From: Echiichthys vipera
Lineage: Eukaryota; Chordata; Actinopteri; Perciformes; Trachinidae
NCBI GenBank assembly: GCA_963691815.1
Contig: OY829660.1
Span: forward strand, 27,530,172 to 27,594,171
Length of the DNA stretch: 64,000 nucleotides
Direction of reading: 5' to 3'
Shown here: piece after piece, positions 54,845-64,000 of the stretch
Layout of the letters: each line of letters begins with the position of its first letter
Numbering within the stretch: the stretch's first letter is position 1
Notes under the pieces: generated by a model
The model's input: the letters and a program-made list of their open reading frames with translations, nothing else
Database searches by the model: none
What the model was told of the DNA's origin: nothing
Made by a program: the position numbers and the translations under genes

Positions 54845-56098
54845 TGAAGTGTGAGTGAGAACTGTGTCGACAACGTCACCGTCGAAAAAAGGGTCAGGGT
54901 CTTTCCGAACCAGAAGCCCTAAATGAACAGTGAAGTCCAGTCCCTCCTTAAAAACCGCAACACCGCCTTCAAGTCAGGGGACAGGGCCCTGTACAGTGCG
55001 GCCAGGTCAGACCTGAAAAGAGGCATCAGGGAGGCCAAGGCGGCTTTTAAGAGGAAGATTGAAGACCACTTCGCTGTGAATGACCCCAGAAAGATGTGGC
55101 AGGGAATAAATCACATAACAAACTACAGAAGCAACAACCAGGGGACTGCTAGGACTGACGCCTCGCTGGCAGAGGAGCTCAATCTCTTCTTTGCCCGCTT
55201 CGAGACAGACAGGTCCTCAGCAGCCACACCACTCCCACCTCCCTCCAGCACCGCCACACTGTCATTTCAGGAACATGAAGTGGGACGAGTGCTGAGGACA
55301 GTGAACCCCAGGAAGGCGGCCGGACCCGACGGAGTACCTGGCAAGGTGCTCAGAGCGTGCGCTGACCAACTGACTGGAGTAGGGTGCTCAGCCGCAGACA
55401 GGAAGGCGCTGCAGAGGGTCATCAACACAGCCCAGAAAATCACTGGGTGCCCTCTGCCCAGCCTGGAGGACATTGCCAGCTCTCGCTACCTCAGCAGAGC
55501 TGAAAACATTATTAAGGACTCCTTTCACCCACCACAACCACCTGTTTGACCCGTTACCCTCAGGCCGACGCTACAGGTCACAAAAATCACAGACAAACAG
55601 ACTCAGAGATAGCTTCTTTTCTAGAGCTATCACTGCAGTCAATAACAAAAAATTAAACAACAAAACAAACTACCTCAAATGTAACAAATATTGATCACAT
55701 TGATCACATTTAAAATTTAGAATCTAAATAACTTAACAAAGCCACTTTAAAACTCTTGTGCAATAATAACATGCTCCACCCTAAATATACATATTTTATT
55801 TTAGTATAGTTTCTGTTCTCCACCCATCTGTTTATACTGTTCCCTATCTGTTTATACTGTTCCCATCTGTTTATACTGTTCCCACCTGTTTATACCGTTC
55901 ACATTATTATATTGTTTATACTATATTGTGTGTTTATTGCTTATATTATACTTTGCTATTGTTTTATTATATATTATTTTTCTAAAAATGTACCAAGGGG
56001 GAGTAGCACTCCAATTTCGTTGTATGCAAATGCACTGACAATAAAGGCTATTCTATTCTATTCTATTCTATTCTATTCTATTCTATTCTATTCTATAC
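54845..56098 (+). mobile_element. LINE fragment (jockey/CR1-type), 5' truncated and internally deleted
   Basis: Starts in satellite at about 54,845 and ends in a (TATTC)n tail at 56,050-56,096 after ACTGACAATAAAGGC. Endonuclease is missing, and the polymerase core has been lost by an internal deletion at about 55,383. The 3' UTR has a four-fold ATCTGTTTATACTGTTCCC repeat near 55,825-55,900. Confidence 0.82.
54923..55549 (+). pseudogene. LINE polymerase remnant, 208-codon open frame with core deleted
   Basis: Residues 1-153 are the segment before and at the start of RT (LKNRNTAFKSGDRALYSAAR, FKRKIEDHFAVNDPRKMWQG, RTVNPRKAAGPDGVPGKVLR, ACADQLTGV). The next residues are GCSAADRKALQRVINTAQKI and TGCPLPSLEDIASSRYLSR, which normally lie about 300 residues later, after the polymerase core. 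The deletion is in frame and leaves the frame open. The true C-terminus (LFDPLPSGRRYRSQK) continues in another frame from about 55,535. No active-site motif remains. Confidence 0.85.
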
Positions 56099-59000
56099 TA
56101 TGGCTGTGACTTAACATTCTACAACTGTAACTTAGCATTCTAGAACTGTAACTCGACATGCTAGACATGGGATTTAACATTTTTGAACTGATTCTATCTT
56201 TAATCCAATGTCCCATGATGACCTCTCACAATCAGAATTATATCCTAGAACTGTTACTTAAAATTCTAGAACTGTAATGTAACACTCTAGGACTGAACCT
56301 TAACATTATAGAACTGTAACTTAACATTCTAGAATTGTAACTTATCTATCTAGAACAGTGAAATTAAAATTCTACAATTCTGATTTAACAGTCTTGAACT
56401 GACTTTCTCTGGAATCCAATGTCCCATGATGACCTCTAGAAATAAGATTAAAATGAACTCTAGTAAATAGCATAATGCAGGATGTAAGCAATGATATGTT
56501 CGTGTGCACTTAATATTCTCTGTATGTGACTTAACATTCGAGAATTGTAACTTAACATTCTAGAACTTTGACTTAAAATTCTAGAACTGTGATTTAAAAT
56601 TCTAGAATTGTAACTTAGCGTTCTAGAACTGTGATTTAACATTTTAGAACGTTAAATTAACATTCTAGATCTGTGACTTAACATTCTAGATTTGTAACTT
56701 AACATTCTAAAATGGAAACTTAAAAAAATTAATGAAAAACTTAACAAAATAATGTTTATATCAACTCTAGTGAATGGCAAAAAAGAGGATCAAAGCAATT
56801 AATCGCATGACATGACATGTTTGTGTGAACTTAATATACTAGGTATGTGACTTAACATTTTAGAATTGTAACTTAACATTCTGGAACTTTGACTTAACTT
56901 CCTAGAATTGTGACTTAACATTCTAGAATTGAAACTTAACATACAAGAACTTTGACTTGACATTCTAGAACTGTGACTTAACATTATAGACCTGAAACTT
57001 AACAATCTAGAATGAATACTTAACATTCTAGAATTTTTAATTAAACATTCTTGACCAACTTTCTCAAGAATCAAGTGTCCCATGATGATCCCTCAAAGTT
57101 ATATTTATATGAACTCTAGTGAATGTCATAATGCAGGATCAAAGTAATGACATGTTTGTGTAAACTTAACATACTTGGACTGTGACTTGACATCCTAGAA
57201 CTGTAACTTAGCATTCTAAAATTGTGATTTAACAGTCTAGAATGGTAGCTCAACATTTTTGAACTGATTTTCTCTGGAATCCAATGTCCAATGATGACCT
57301 CTTGTAATCAGATTGATATCAATTAAGTCACAGTTCTGACTTTGACTTACAGTTTAGAACTTTTACTTAACATTCTAGAATTGTGATTTGACATTCTTGA
57401 ACTGACTTTCTATGGAATCCATTGTCCCATGATAACCTTTCGAAATCAGACTAATATAAACTCTAATGAATAGCATAATGCAGGATAAAAGCAATTATAT
57501 GTTCATCTGCACTTAACATTCTAGAACTGTTACTTAACATTCTAGAATGGTGATTCAACATTATTGAACTGACTTTCTCTGGAATCCAATGTCCCATGAT
57601 GACCTCTCGAAATAAGATTAATATGAACTCTAGTAAATAGTATAATACAGGATATAAGGAATGATATGTTTGTGTGCACTTAATATACTAGGTATGTGAC
57701 TTAACATTTTAGAATTGTAACTTAACATTCTGGAACTTTGACTTAACATTTCAGAATTTTGACTTTAAATTCTAGAATTTTAATTTAACATTCTAGAACG
57801 GAAGCTTAACTTTCTAGAATTGTAATTTAAAATTCTTGAACGACTTTCTCTCGAATCCAATGTCCCATAATGATCCCACGGAATTGTATTTATAAAAACT
57901 GTAGTGAATGGCATTATGCAAGATAAAAGCAATGACATGTTTGTGTGAACTTAACATATTATGATTGTGACTTAACATTCTAGAACTGTAACTTACCATT
58001 CTAGAACTCTAGTGAATAGCATAATGGGGGGTCAAAGCAATGCTGTGTTCGTATGCACTTATTGGCTAGGAATGTGACTTAACATGCTAGAACTGTAACT
58101 TAGCATTCTAGAACTGTGACTCAACATTCTAGAATGGTAACTTAACTATCTAGAACAGTGACTTAACATTCTAGAACTGTTACTTAACATGCTAGAATGG
58201 TAATTCAACTTTTTTGAACTGACTTTCTCTTGAAAACAATGTTCAATGATGACCTCTTGAAATCAGATTAATATGATCTCTAGTGTATAGCATAATGCAG
58301 GATCAAAGCAAGGTTATGTTTGTGTGCAGTTAACATTCTAGAACTCTAACTAAACATTCCAGAAGTGTAACTTAACATACTAGAACTTTAACTTAACATT
58401 TTAGAACTGTTACTTAACATTCTAGAATTGTTATTTAACATTCTTGAACTGACTCTCTCTGGAATCCAATGGCACATGATAACCTTTTGAAATCAGATTA
58501 ATATGAACTCTAGTGAATAGCATAATGCAGTAAAAGCATATAAAAGTAATTATATGTTCGTCTGCACTTAACATACCCGATACATGACTTAACATTCGAG
58601 AATTGGCACTTAGCATTCTCGAAATATGATATACCATTCTATAACTGTGAATTAACATTCTAGAACTGTGACTTAACATTCTGAATTTGTAACTTAACAT
58701 TCTAAAATTAAAATTTAACAAAATTAATGAAAAACAAAAAAATAATGTTTATATAAACTCTTGTGAATGGCATAATACAGGATCAAAGCAATGACATGTT
58801 TGTGTGAACTTAACATACTATGGCTGTGACTTAAGATCCTACAACTGTCATTTAGCATTCTAGAACTGTAACTCGATATGCTAGAATAGGGATTTAACAT
58901 TTTTGAACTGATGTTATCTTTAATCCAATGTCCCATGATGACCACCCACAATCAGAATTATATCCTAGAACTGTTACTTAAGATTCTAGAACTGTAATGT

Positions 59001-60219
59001 AACACTCTAGGACTGAACCTTAACATTATAGAACTGTAACTTAACATTCTATAAATATAACATAACATTGTAGAACTTTGACTTAGCATTAAAGACTTGT
59101 AAATCAACATTCTAGAACTGTTACTTAGCATTCTAGAATTGTGATTCGACATTCTTGAACTGACTTTCTCTGGAATCCAATTTCCCATGATGACCTCTCA
59201 AAATAAGAGTAATATGAACTCTAGTAAATAGCATAATGCAGGATTTAAGCAATGATATGTTTTTGTGCACTTAATATACTAGGTATGTGACTTAACATTT
59301 TAGAACTGTAACCTAACATTCTAGAACTGTGACTTAACATGCTGGAATTGTAACTTAACATTCTAGAACTGTGAATTAACTTTCGAGAACTGTCACTTAA
59401 CATTCTAGACCTTAACATTCTAGAATGGAAGCTTAACATTCTAGAATTGTAATTTAGCATTCTAGAACTGTAACTCAACATTCTAAGATTGGGATTTAAC
59501 ATTCTTGAACTGATTTAATTTGTAATCCAATGTCCAATGATGACCTCTCAAATTTAGATTATTTTATTATAGAACTGTTACTTAACATTCTAGAACTGTA
59601 ATCTAACATTCTAGAAATGTAGCTTAAGATCCTGAAAATGTTACTTTACATTCTAAAACAGTGAGTTCATATTCTCAAATTGTGACTTCACATTGTGCCA
59701 CTGGGCCTAAACACTCTAGGACTGAACCTTAACATTATAGAACTGTAACTTAACATTCCAGAATGGTAACTTATCTATCTAGAACAGTGAAATTAACATT
59801 CTAGAACTGTTACTTAAAATTCTAGAACTTTGACATAACATTCTAGAACTGTGAATTAACATTCTAGATTTGTAGATTGATGTTAGATTAATATGAACTC
59901 TAGTAAATAGCATAATGCAGGATGTAAGCAATGATATGTTTTTGTGCATTTAATATACTAGGTATGTGACTTAACATTTTAGAATTGTAACTTAACATTC
60001 TAGAACTTTGACTTAACATTTTAGAACTCTGACTTTACATTCTAGAACTGTCACTTTACATTCTAGACTTGTAAATTAACATTCTAGAATGGAAGCTTAA
60101 CATTTTAGAATTGTGATTAAAATTTCTTGAACGACTTTCTCTAGAATCCAGTTTCCCATAATGATCCCACGGAAATTATATTCATATAAACTCTAGTGAA
60201 TGGCATAATGCAGGATAAA
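56099..60219. repeat. 21-bp satellite block 3
   Basis: About 4.1 kb of the same array. Spacer types alternate, and longer segments duplicate those in block 2. TTCTAGAA or one-base variants occur in most units. Confidence 0.95.
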
Positions 60220-60478
60220 AGCAATATAATAGAAGAGTAGAATAGAATTACTTTAATGATCCCAGACTGGGAATTTCTTTTGTAACAGCAGTAGTGGGTC
60301 AGGAAGTAAACACTTTGTACATAACATAAATAGAATCCAATATATACATAGTGTATATATACAGTGCACAGTGTGCTATAAACAATAAACAATAATAATA
60401 CATACAACAACATATGCTAAATAAACTATAACAATAATAATATATACAACAAAACAGTAGAGAGAGCAGAGTTCTCTG

Positions 60479-60979
60479 TCAGGCAGAGGTGAGAGAGTTA
60501 TTATAAAAAGTGATGGATTGTGGCAGGAAACATTTCCTGTATCTGTTGCTACGACAGCGAAGCTGAAGCAGCCTTCTGGAGAAGGTGCTTCGCTGTCTGA
60601 CCAGTATGAGTTGGAGAGGGTGGAGAGGATTATACATGATGGAGAACAGTTTTTTCAGTGTCCTCCTCTCCCCCACAGCCTCCAGAGTGTCCTGTTTGCA
60701 GCCAATCACAGAGCCAGCCTTCCTGATCAGTTTGTTGAGTCTGTTGGTGTCGCTGGCTCCAATGCTGTTTCCCCAACAAACCACAGTAAAGAAAAGTACA
60801 CTGGCCACCACAGACTGATAAAAGATCTCCAACATCTTGCTGCACACGTTGAAGGATCTCAGCTTCCCCAGGAATTGAAGTCTGCTCATCCTCTTCTTGT
60901 AAACAGCTTCAGTGTTAGATCTCCAGTCTGTGGTTGATGGTAACACCCAGGTACCTGTAATCCTCCACCGCCTCCACAT
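60479..60979 (-). pseudogene. Rex1/Babar-like LINE polymerase C-terminus
   Basis: Continues in a new frame with WRSNTEAVYKKRMSRLQFLG, KLRSFNVCSKMLEIFYQSVV and ASVLFFTVVCWGN, then NRLNKLIRKAGSVIGCKQDT and RCRSNRYRKCFLPQSITFYN, the usual end of this LINE polymerase. Confidence 0.85.
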
Positions 60980-62033
60980 CCTTTCCCAGAATGCACAGAG
61001 GTAGGAAAGCCGTCATCCGCTTCTTCCTGAAATCTATCACCATCTCTCTGGTCTTGCTGATGTACAGCCGCAGGTGATTCTGTCCAGTCCACTTCACAAA
61101 GTTGTCTACCAGTGCCCTGTACTCCTCCTCATGTCCCTCAGTTTTACAACCAACAACAGCTGAGTCCTCAGAAAACTTTTGCAGGTGACACGACCCAGTG
61201 TTGTACTGAAAGTCAGTGGTGTATACGGTGAACAGTAAAGGAGACAGTACAGTCCCCTGTGGAGCTCCTGTATCACTAACCACCACATCAGACAGAACAC
61301 TGCCCATACGGACAAACTGTGGCCTGCCTGTCAGGTAGTCAGTAATCCAGGAGATCATTGTGTCGTCTACTCCCATCACCTGCAGCTTCTCCCCCAGTAG
61401 CAGTGGCTGAATGGTGTTAAAAGCACTAGAGAAATCAAAGAATGTGATTCTCACAGTACCTCCTCCACCATCCAGGTGCAAATGGGCTTGTTGCAGCAGG
61501 TAGATGACAGCGTCATCAACTCCCAAGTGAGGCATGTAAGCCAATTGCAGAGGGTCTAGCAGGGCTCTCACCTTCAGCCTCAGGTTGACAAAAACCAGTC
61601 TCTCCAGCCCCTTCATGACGTAAGATGTGAGGGCCACTGGCCGATAGTCATTGAGGTCTGATGGTGTCGACTTCTTTGGAACAGGAATCAGGCAGGAAGT
61701 CTTCCAAAGCACTGGTATTCTCTCCTGACCAATGCTCAGGTTGTAGAGGTGTTGTAGGACAGGAGACAGCTGGCTGGCACATGTCTTCAGGATCCTGGGG
61801 CTGAAATTGTCAGGGCCTGCAGCCTTATGCTGGTGGAGTCTCTCCAGCTGTGTCCTAACCTGGCCTGCAGTCATAGTTATGCGGGGGAGGCTGCTGGTGT
61901 CTTCAGTGGAGGACGAGGAGGTGGAGGAGGAGGTGAAGGTGGAGGAGGCAGAGGAGGAGGAGGTGGAGGAGGTGGAGAGGTGCTGCACAGGAGAGCTCAC
62001 AGCAGGGGATTGAGGGGGGAGGGAAGGAAGCAT
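60915..62033 (-). pseudogene. Rex1/Babar-like LINE reverse transcriptase with altered active site
   Basis: A Ser/Thr-rich low-complexity stretch (residues 10-50) is followed by HKAAGPDNFSPRILKTCASQ, LIPVPKKSTPSDLNDYRPVA, LQLAYMPHLGVDDAVIYLL, FDFSSAFNTIQPLLLGEKLQ and GAPQGTVLSPLLFTVYTTDF. The active-site block reads HLQKFSEDSAVVG, where FxDD is expected, so the first Asp of the pair is Glu. A frameshift near 60,950 ends this frame. Confidence 0.88.
61895..61985. repeat. GGA-rich low-complexity tract in LINE coding region
   Basis: Purine-rich GAGGAGGTGG-type repeats encode the Ser-rich stretch of the LINE polymerase on the minus strand; likely slippage expansion. Confidence 0.7.
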
Positions 62034-62932
62034 TTGGGGCAGTGAGGTGTCATGGAGACGACAGAAGGCTGTGAGCTGAACCTATTAAAGAATCTGTTCA
62101 GCTCGTTTGCCCTCTCCAGGCTGCCTGATGACTGTCTGCCGCTCACCTTACACCCAGTGATCTGCTTCATACCAGTCCACACATCCCTCACATTGTTCTG
62201 CTGGAGTTTGGCCTCCAGCTTCCTCCTGTAGACGTCTTTACAGGTCCTCAGCATATCCCTGAGTTCATGCTGCACTCTCCTCAGTTCTTCCCTGTCTCCA
62301 GACCTGAACGCCCTCTTCTTCTTGTTAAGAAGGGCTTTCAGGTCATTGGTGATCCACGGCTTATTATTAGGGAAGCGGCGTACAGTCCGGGTTGGCATGG
62401 TGGTGTATTCACAGAACCTAATGTATTCTGTGATGCAGTCCGTCATGCTGTCCAGATCCTCTCCATGTGGCTCAACAAGTGCATCCCAGTCTGTCGACTC
62501 AAAGCAGTCCTGTAGTGCGTCAGCAGCCTCCTGAGTCCACCTCCTCACGCTCCTAGTGTGGACAGGCTGCCGCTGAACAAGGGGAATATACTTAGGGGTC
62601 AGCAGAACCAGTTTGTGGTCAGATCTTCCAAGAGGGGGGAGGGCTGTGGGACTGTATGCATCCTTAGCATTTACATACAACAGATCCAGTGTGTTACAGT
62701 CTCTGGTGGGGCAGTCAACATACTCGTGAAATGTTGGAAGGGTTTTATCCAGTGAGACGTGATTAAAATCCCCAGTGATGACAATAAATGCGTTAGGATG
62801 CAGCGTCTGTATCTGGGCAACATCGGAATCACAGGCCAGCGCTGCATCAGCTGAAGAAGGAACGTACACACCGATAATGATGGCAGACGTAAATTCCCGG
62901 GGCAAATAATAAAGCCTCATACCCACAGTCAA
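61997..62932 (-). pseudogene. Rex1/Babar-like LINE endonuclease and pre-RT region
   Basis: Open for 311 codons: IIIGVYVPSSADAA, IVITGDFNHVSLDKTLPTFH, CNTLDLLYVNAKDAYSPTAL and GRSDHKLVLLTPKY, the second half of an AP-like endonuclease with the GDFN and SDH motifs intact, then KPWITNDLKALLNKKKRAFR before RT. The first catalytic part of the domain (N-terminal) is missing. The frame breaks near 62,010, where RT continues in another frame. Confidence 0.85.
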
Positions 62933-63169
62933 CAGTTGAATGTCCGGGGTACAACATCACAAAAAGTGCCGTAAAAGTTCAAAAAAGAAAAAAAGAAAAG
63001 AAAGGTTTTCGTCCTCTCCCAGTCTCAGGAGAAGAGTCGCCAAAAGTTCAGCAAAAACCAGAACACAAACACAACAAAAACTTTTTAAAAACTTAAAAAC
63101 CCACGGGAGCTGCTGTTACAGTTTGCCACCTAGTACGGCGCCATAGCACCATGTAGGTGTTATAGCAAT

Positions 63170-64000
63170 GATATCTTTGTGTGAACTTACCATACTAGGA
63201 TTGTGACTTAACATTCTAGAACAGTTTCTTAACATACTAGGACTGTGACTTAGCATTCTAGAACTGTAACTTAGCATTCTAGAGCCGTAACTCGACATTC
63301 TAAGATTGGAATTTAACATTCTTGAACTGATTTTATCTGTAATCCAATGTCCAATGATGATCTCTCAAATTTAGATTATTATATCCTAGAACTGTTACCT
63401 AACATTCTAGAACTGTAATGTAACATTCTAGAAATGTAGCTTTAGAACCTGAAAATGTTACTTAACATTCTAAAACAGTGACTTCATATTCCAGAACTGT
63501 GACTTCACATTGTGCCACTGTGTCTAAACACTCTAGGACTGAATCTTAACATTATAGAACTTTGACTTAGCATTATAGACTTGTAAATCAACATTCTAGA
63601 ACTGTTACTTAACATTCTAGAATTTTGATTCAACATTCTTGAACTGACTTTCTCTGTAATCTAATGTCCCATGATGACCTCTCGAAATAAGATTGATATA
63701 AACTCTAGTAAATAGCATAATGCAGGATGTAAACAATGAAATGTTGGGTGTGCACTTAACATTCTCGGTATGTGACATAAAATTCTAGAACTTTGACTTA
63801 ACATTCTAGAACTGTGACTTAACATTCTACAATTGTTACTTAACATTCTAGAACTTCTACTTTACATTTTAGAACTTTGACTTAACATTCAAGAATTATA
63901 ACTTAACATTCTATAAATATAACATAGCATTGTAGAACTTTGACTTAGCATTCTAGACTTGTAAATCAACATTCTAGAACTGTTACATAACATTCTAGAA
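63170..64000. repeat. 21-bp satellite block 4, runs off the right edge
   Basis: Array resumes after the LINE with the same units and spacers (63,320 and 63,650) and continues to the last base, so its right end is unknown. Confidence 0.95.

Larger units (their letters stand above)
60226..63163 (-). mobile_element. Rex1/Babar-like LINE, minus strand, broken
   Basis: Flanked by the 6-bp duplication AGCAAT (60220-60225 and 63164-63169) in the satellite. On the minus strand: a short 5' UTR (to about 62,940), endonuclease, reverse transcriptase, C-terminal part, and the 3' end GGGATCATTAAAGTAATTCT followed by ATTCT-type units. The start of the endonuclease is missing. Two frame changes interrupt the polymerase. 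Confidence 0.85.

Noticed and set aside
42939..63846. Many minus-strand frames rich in SRMLSHSSRMLSYN-type heptapeptides
   Set aside because: They follow from a 21-bp repeat being exactly seven codons with no stop in that frame. Spacers and substitutions break them repeatedly and there is no common start; no protein is supported.

Overview
The window is nuclear DNA from a vertebrate, most probably a percomorph-type teleost fish. Genes are sparse and spliced. Microsatellites, tRNA-derived SINEs, L2-clade and Rex1/Babar-like LINEs, hAT, PIF-Harbinger and IS630/Tc1-like DNA transposons, Ty3/gypsy remnants and an endogenous retrovirus fill most of the rest. All identifications were made by reading translated motifs, splice sites and repeats by eye; no database search was run.

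Left part (1-8,843): five exons of a minus-strand tissue factor gene (f3, coagulation factor III). They run from the signal-peptide exon at 8843 down to the first half of the second fibronectin-III domain at 787. All four intron junctions have GT/AG ends and agreeing phases, giving 184 codons without a stop. The 3' exons (rest of domain 2, membrane anchor, cytoplasmic tail) are not seen and should lie beyond position 1. The introns carry a 57-bp minisatellite, a perfect (CA)64 that starts 8 nt inside intron 2, a hAT-like MITE and a SINE.

Middle part (8,844-35,800): no host gene that I can support. It holds a Gmr1-like Ty3/gypsy RNase H-LTR fragment, SINE copies, LINE 3' ends, a three-exon IS630/Tc1-like transposase pseudogene, a PIF-Harbinger element with remnants of both its genes, hAT MITEs, and four copies of an unnamed dispersed repeat built on a 16-bp TATGTTCCCCGGGTCC-like unit with telomere-like TTAGGG tracts.

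Right part (35,813-64,000 and beyond): about 28 kb dominated by a satellite with a 21-bp unit centred on the palindrome TTCTAGAA. Conserved 100-130-bp spacers recur every few hundred bases. Four retroelements sit inside it: a minus-strand gamma-type endogenous retrovirus with two LTRs identical by eye but large internal deletions (36,104-42,660, TSD AATC); an apparently full-length but broken L2 LINE (45,615-50,766, 9-bp TSD); a 5'-truncated and internally deleted LINE (54,845-56,098); and a minus-strand Rex1/Babar-like LINE (60,226-63,163, 6-bp TSD). None looks able to move by itself.

The candidates most worth a second look are the 21-bp satellite with its repeated heat-shock-element core and layered higher-order structure, the unnamed 16-bp/telomere-like repeat family that also forms the edge of that satellite, and the young but gutted provirus.
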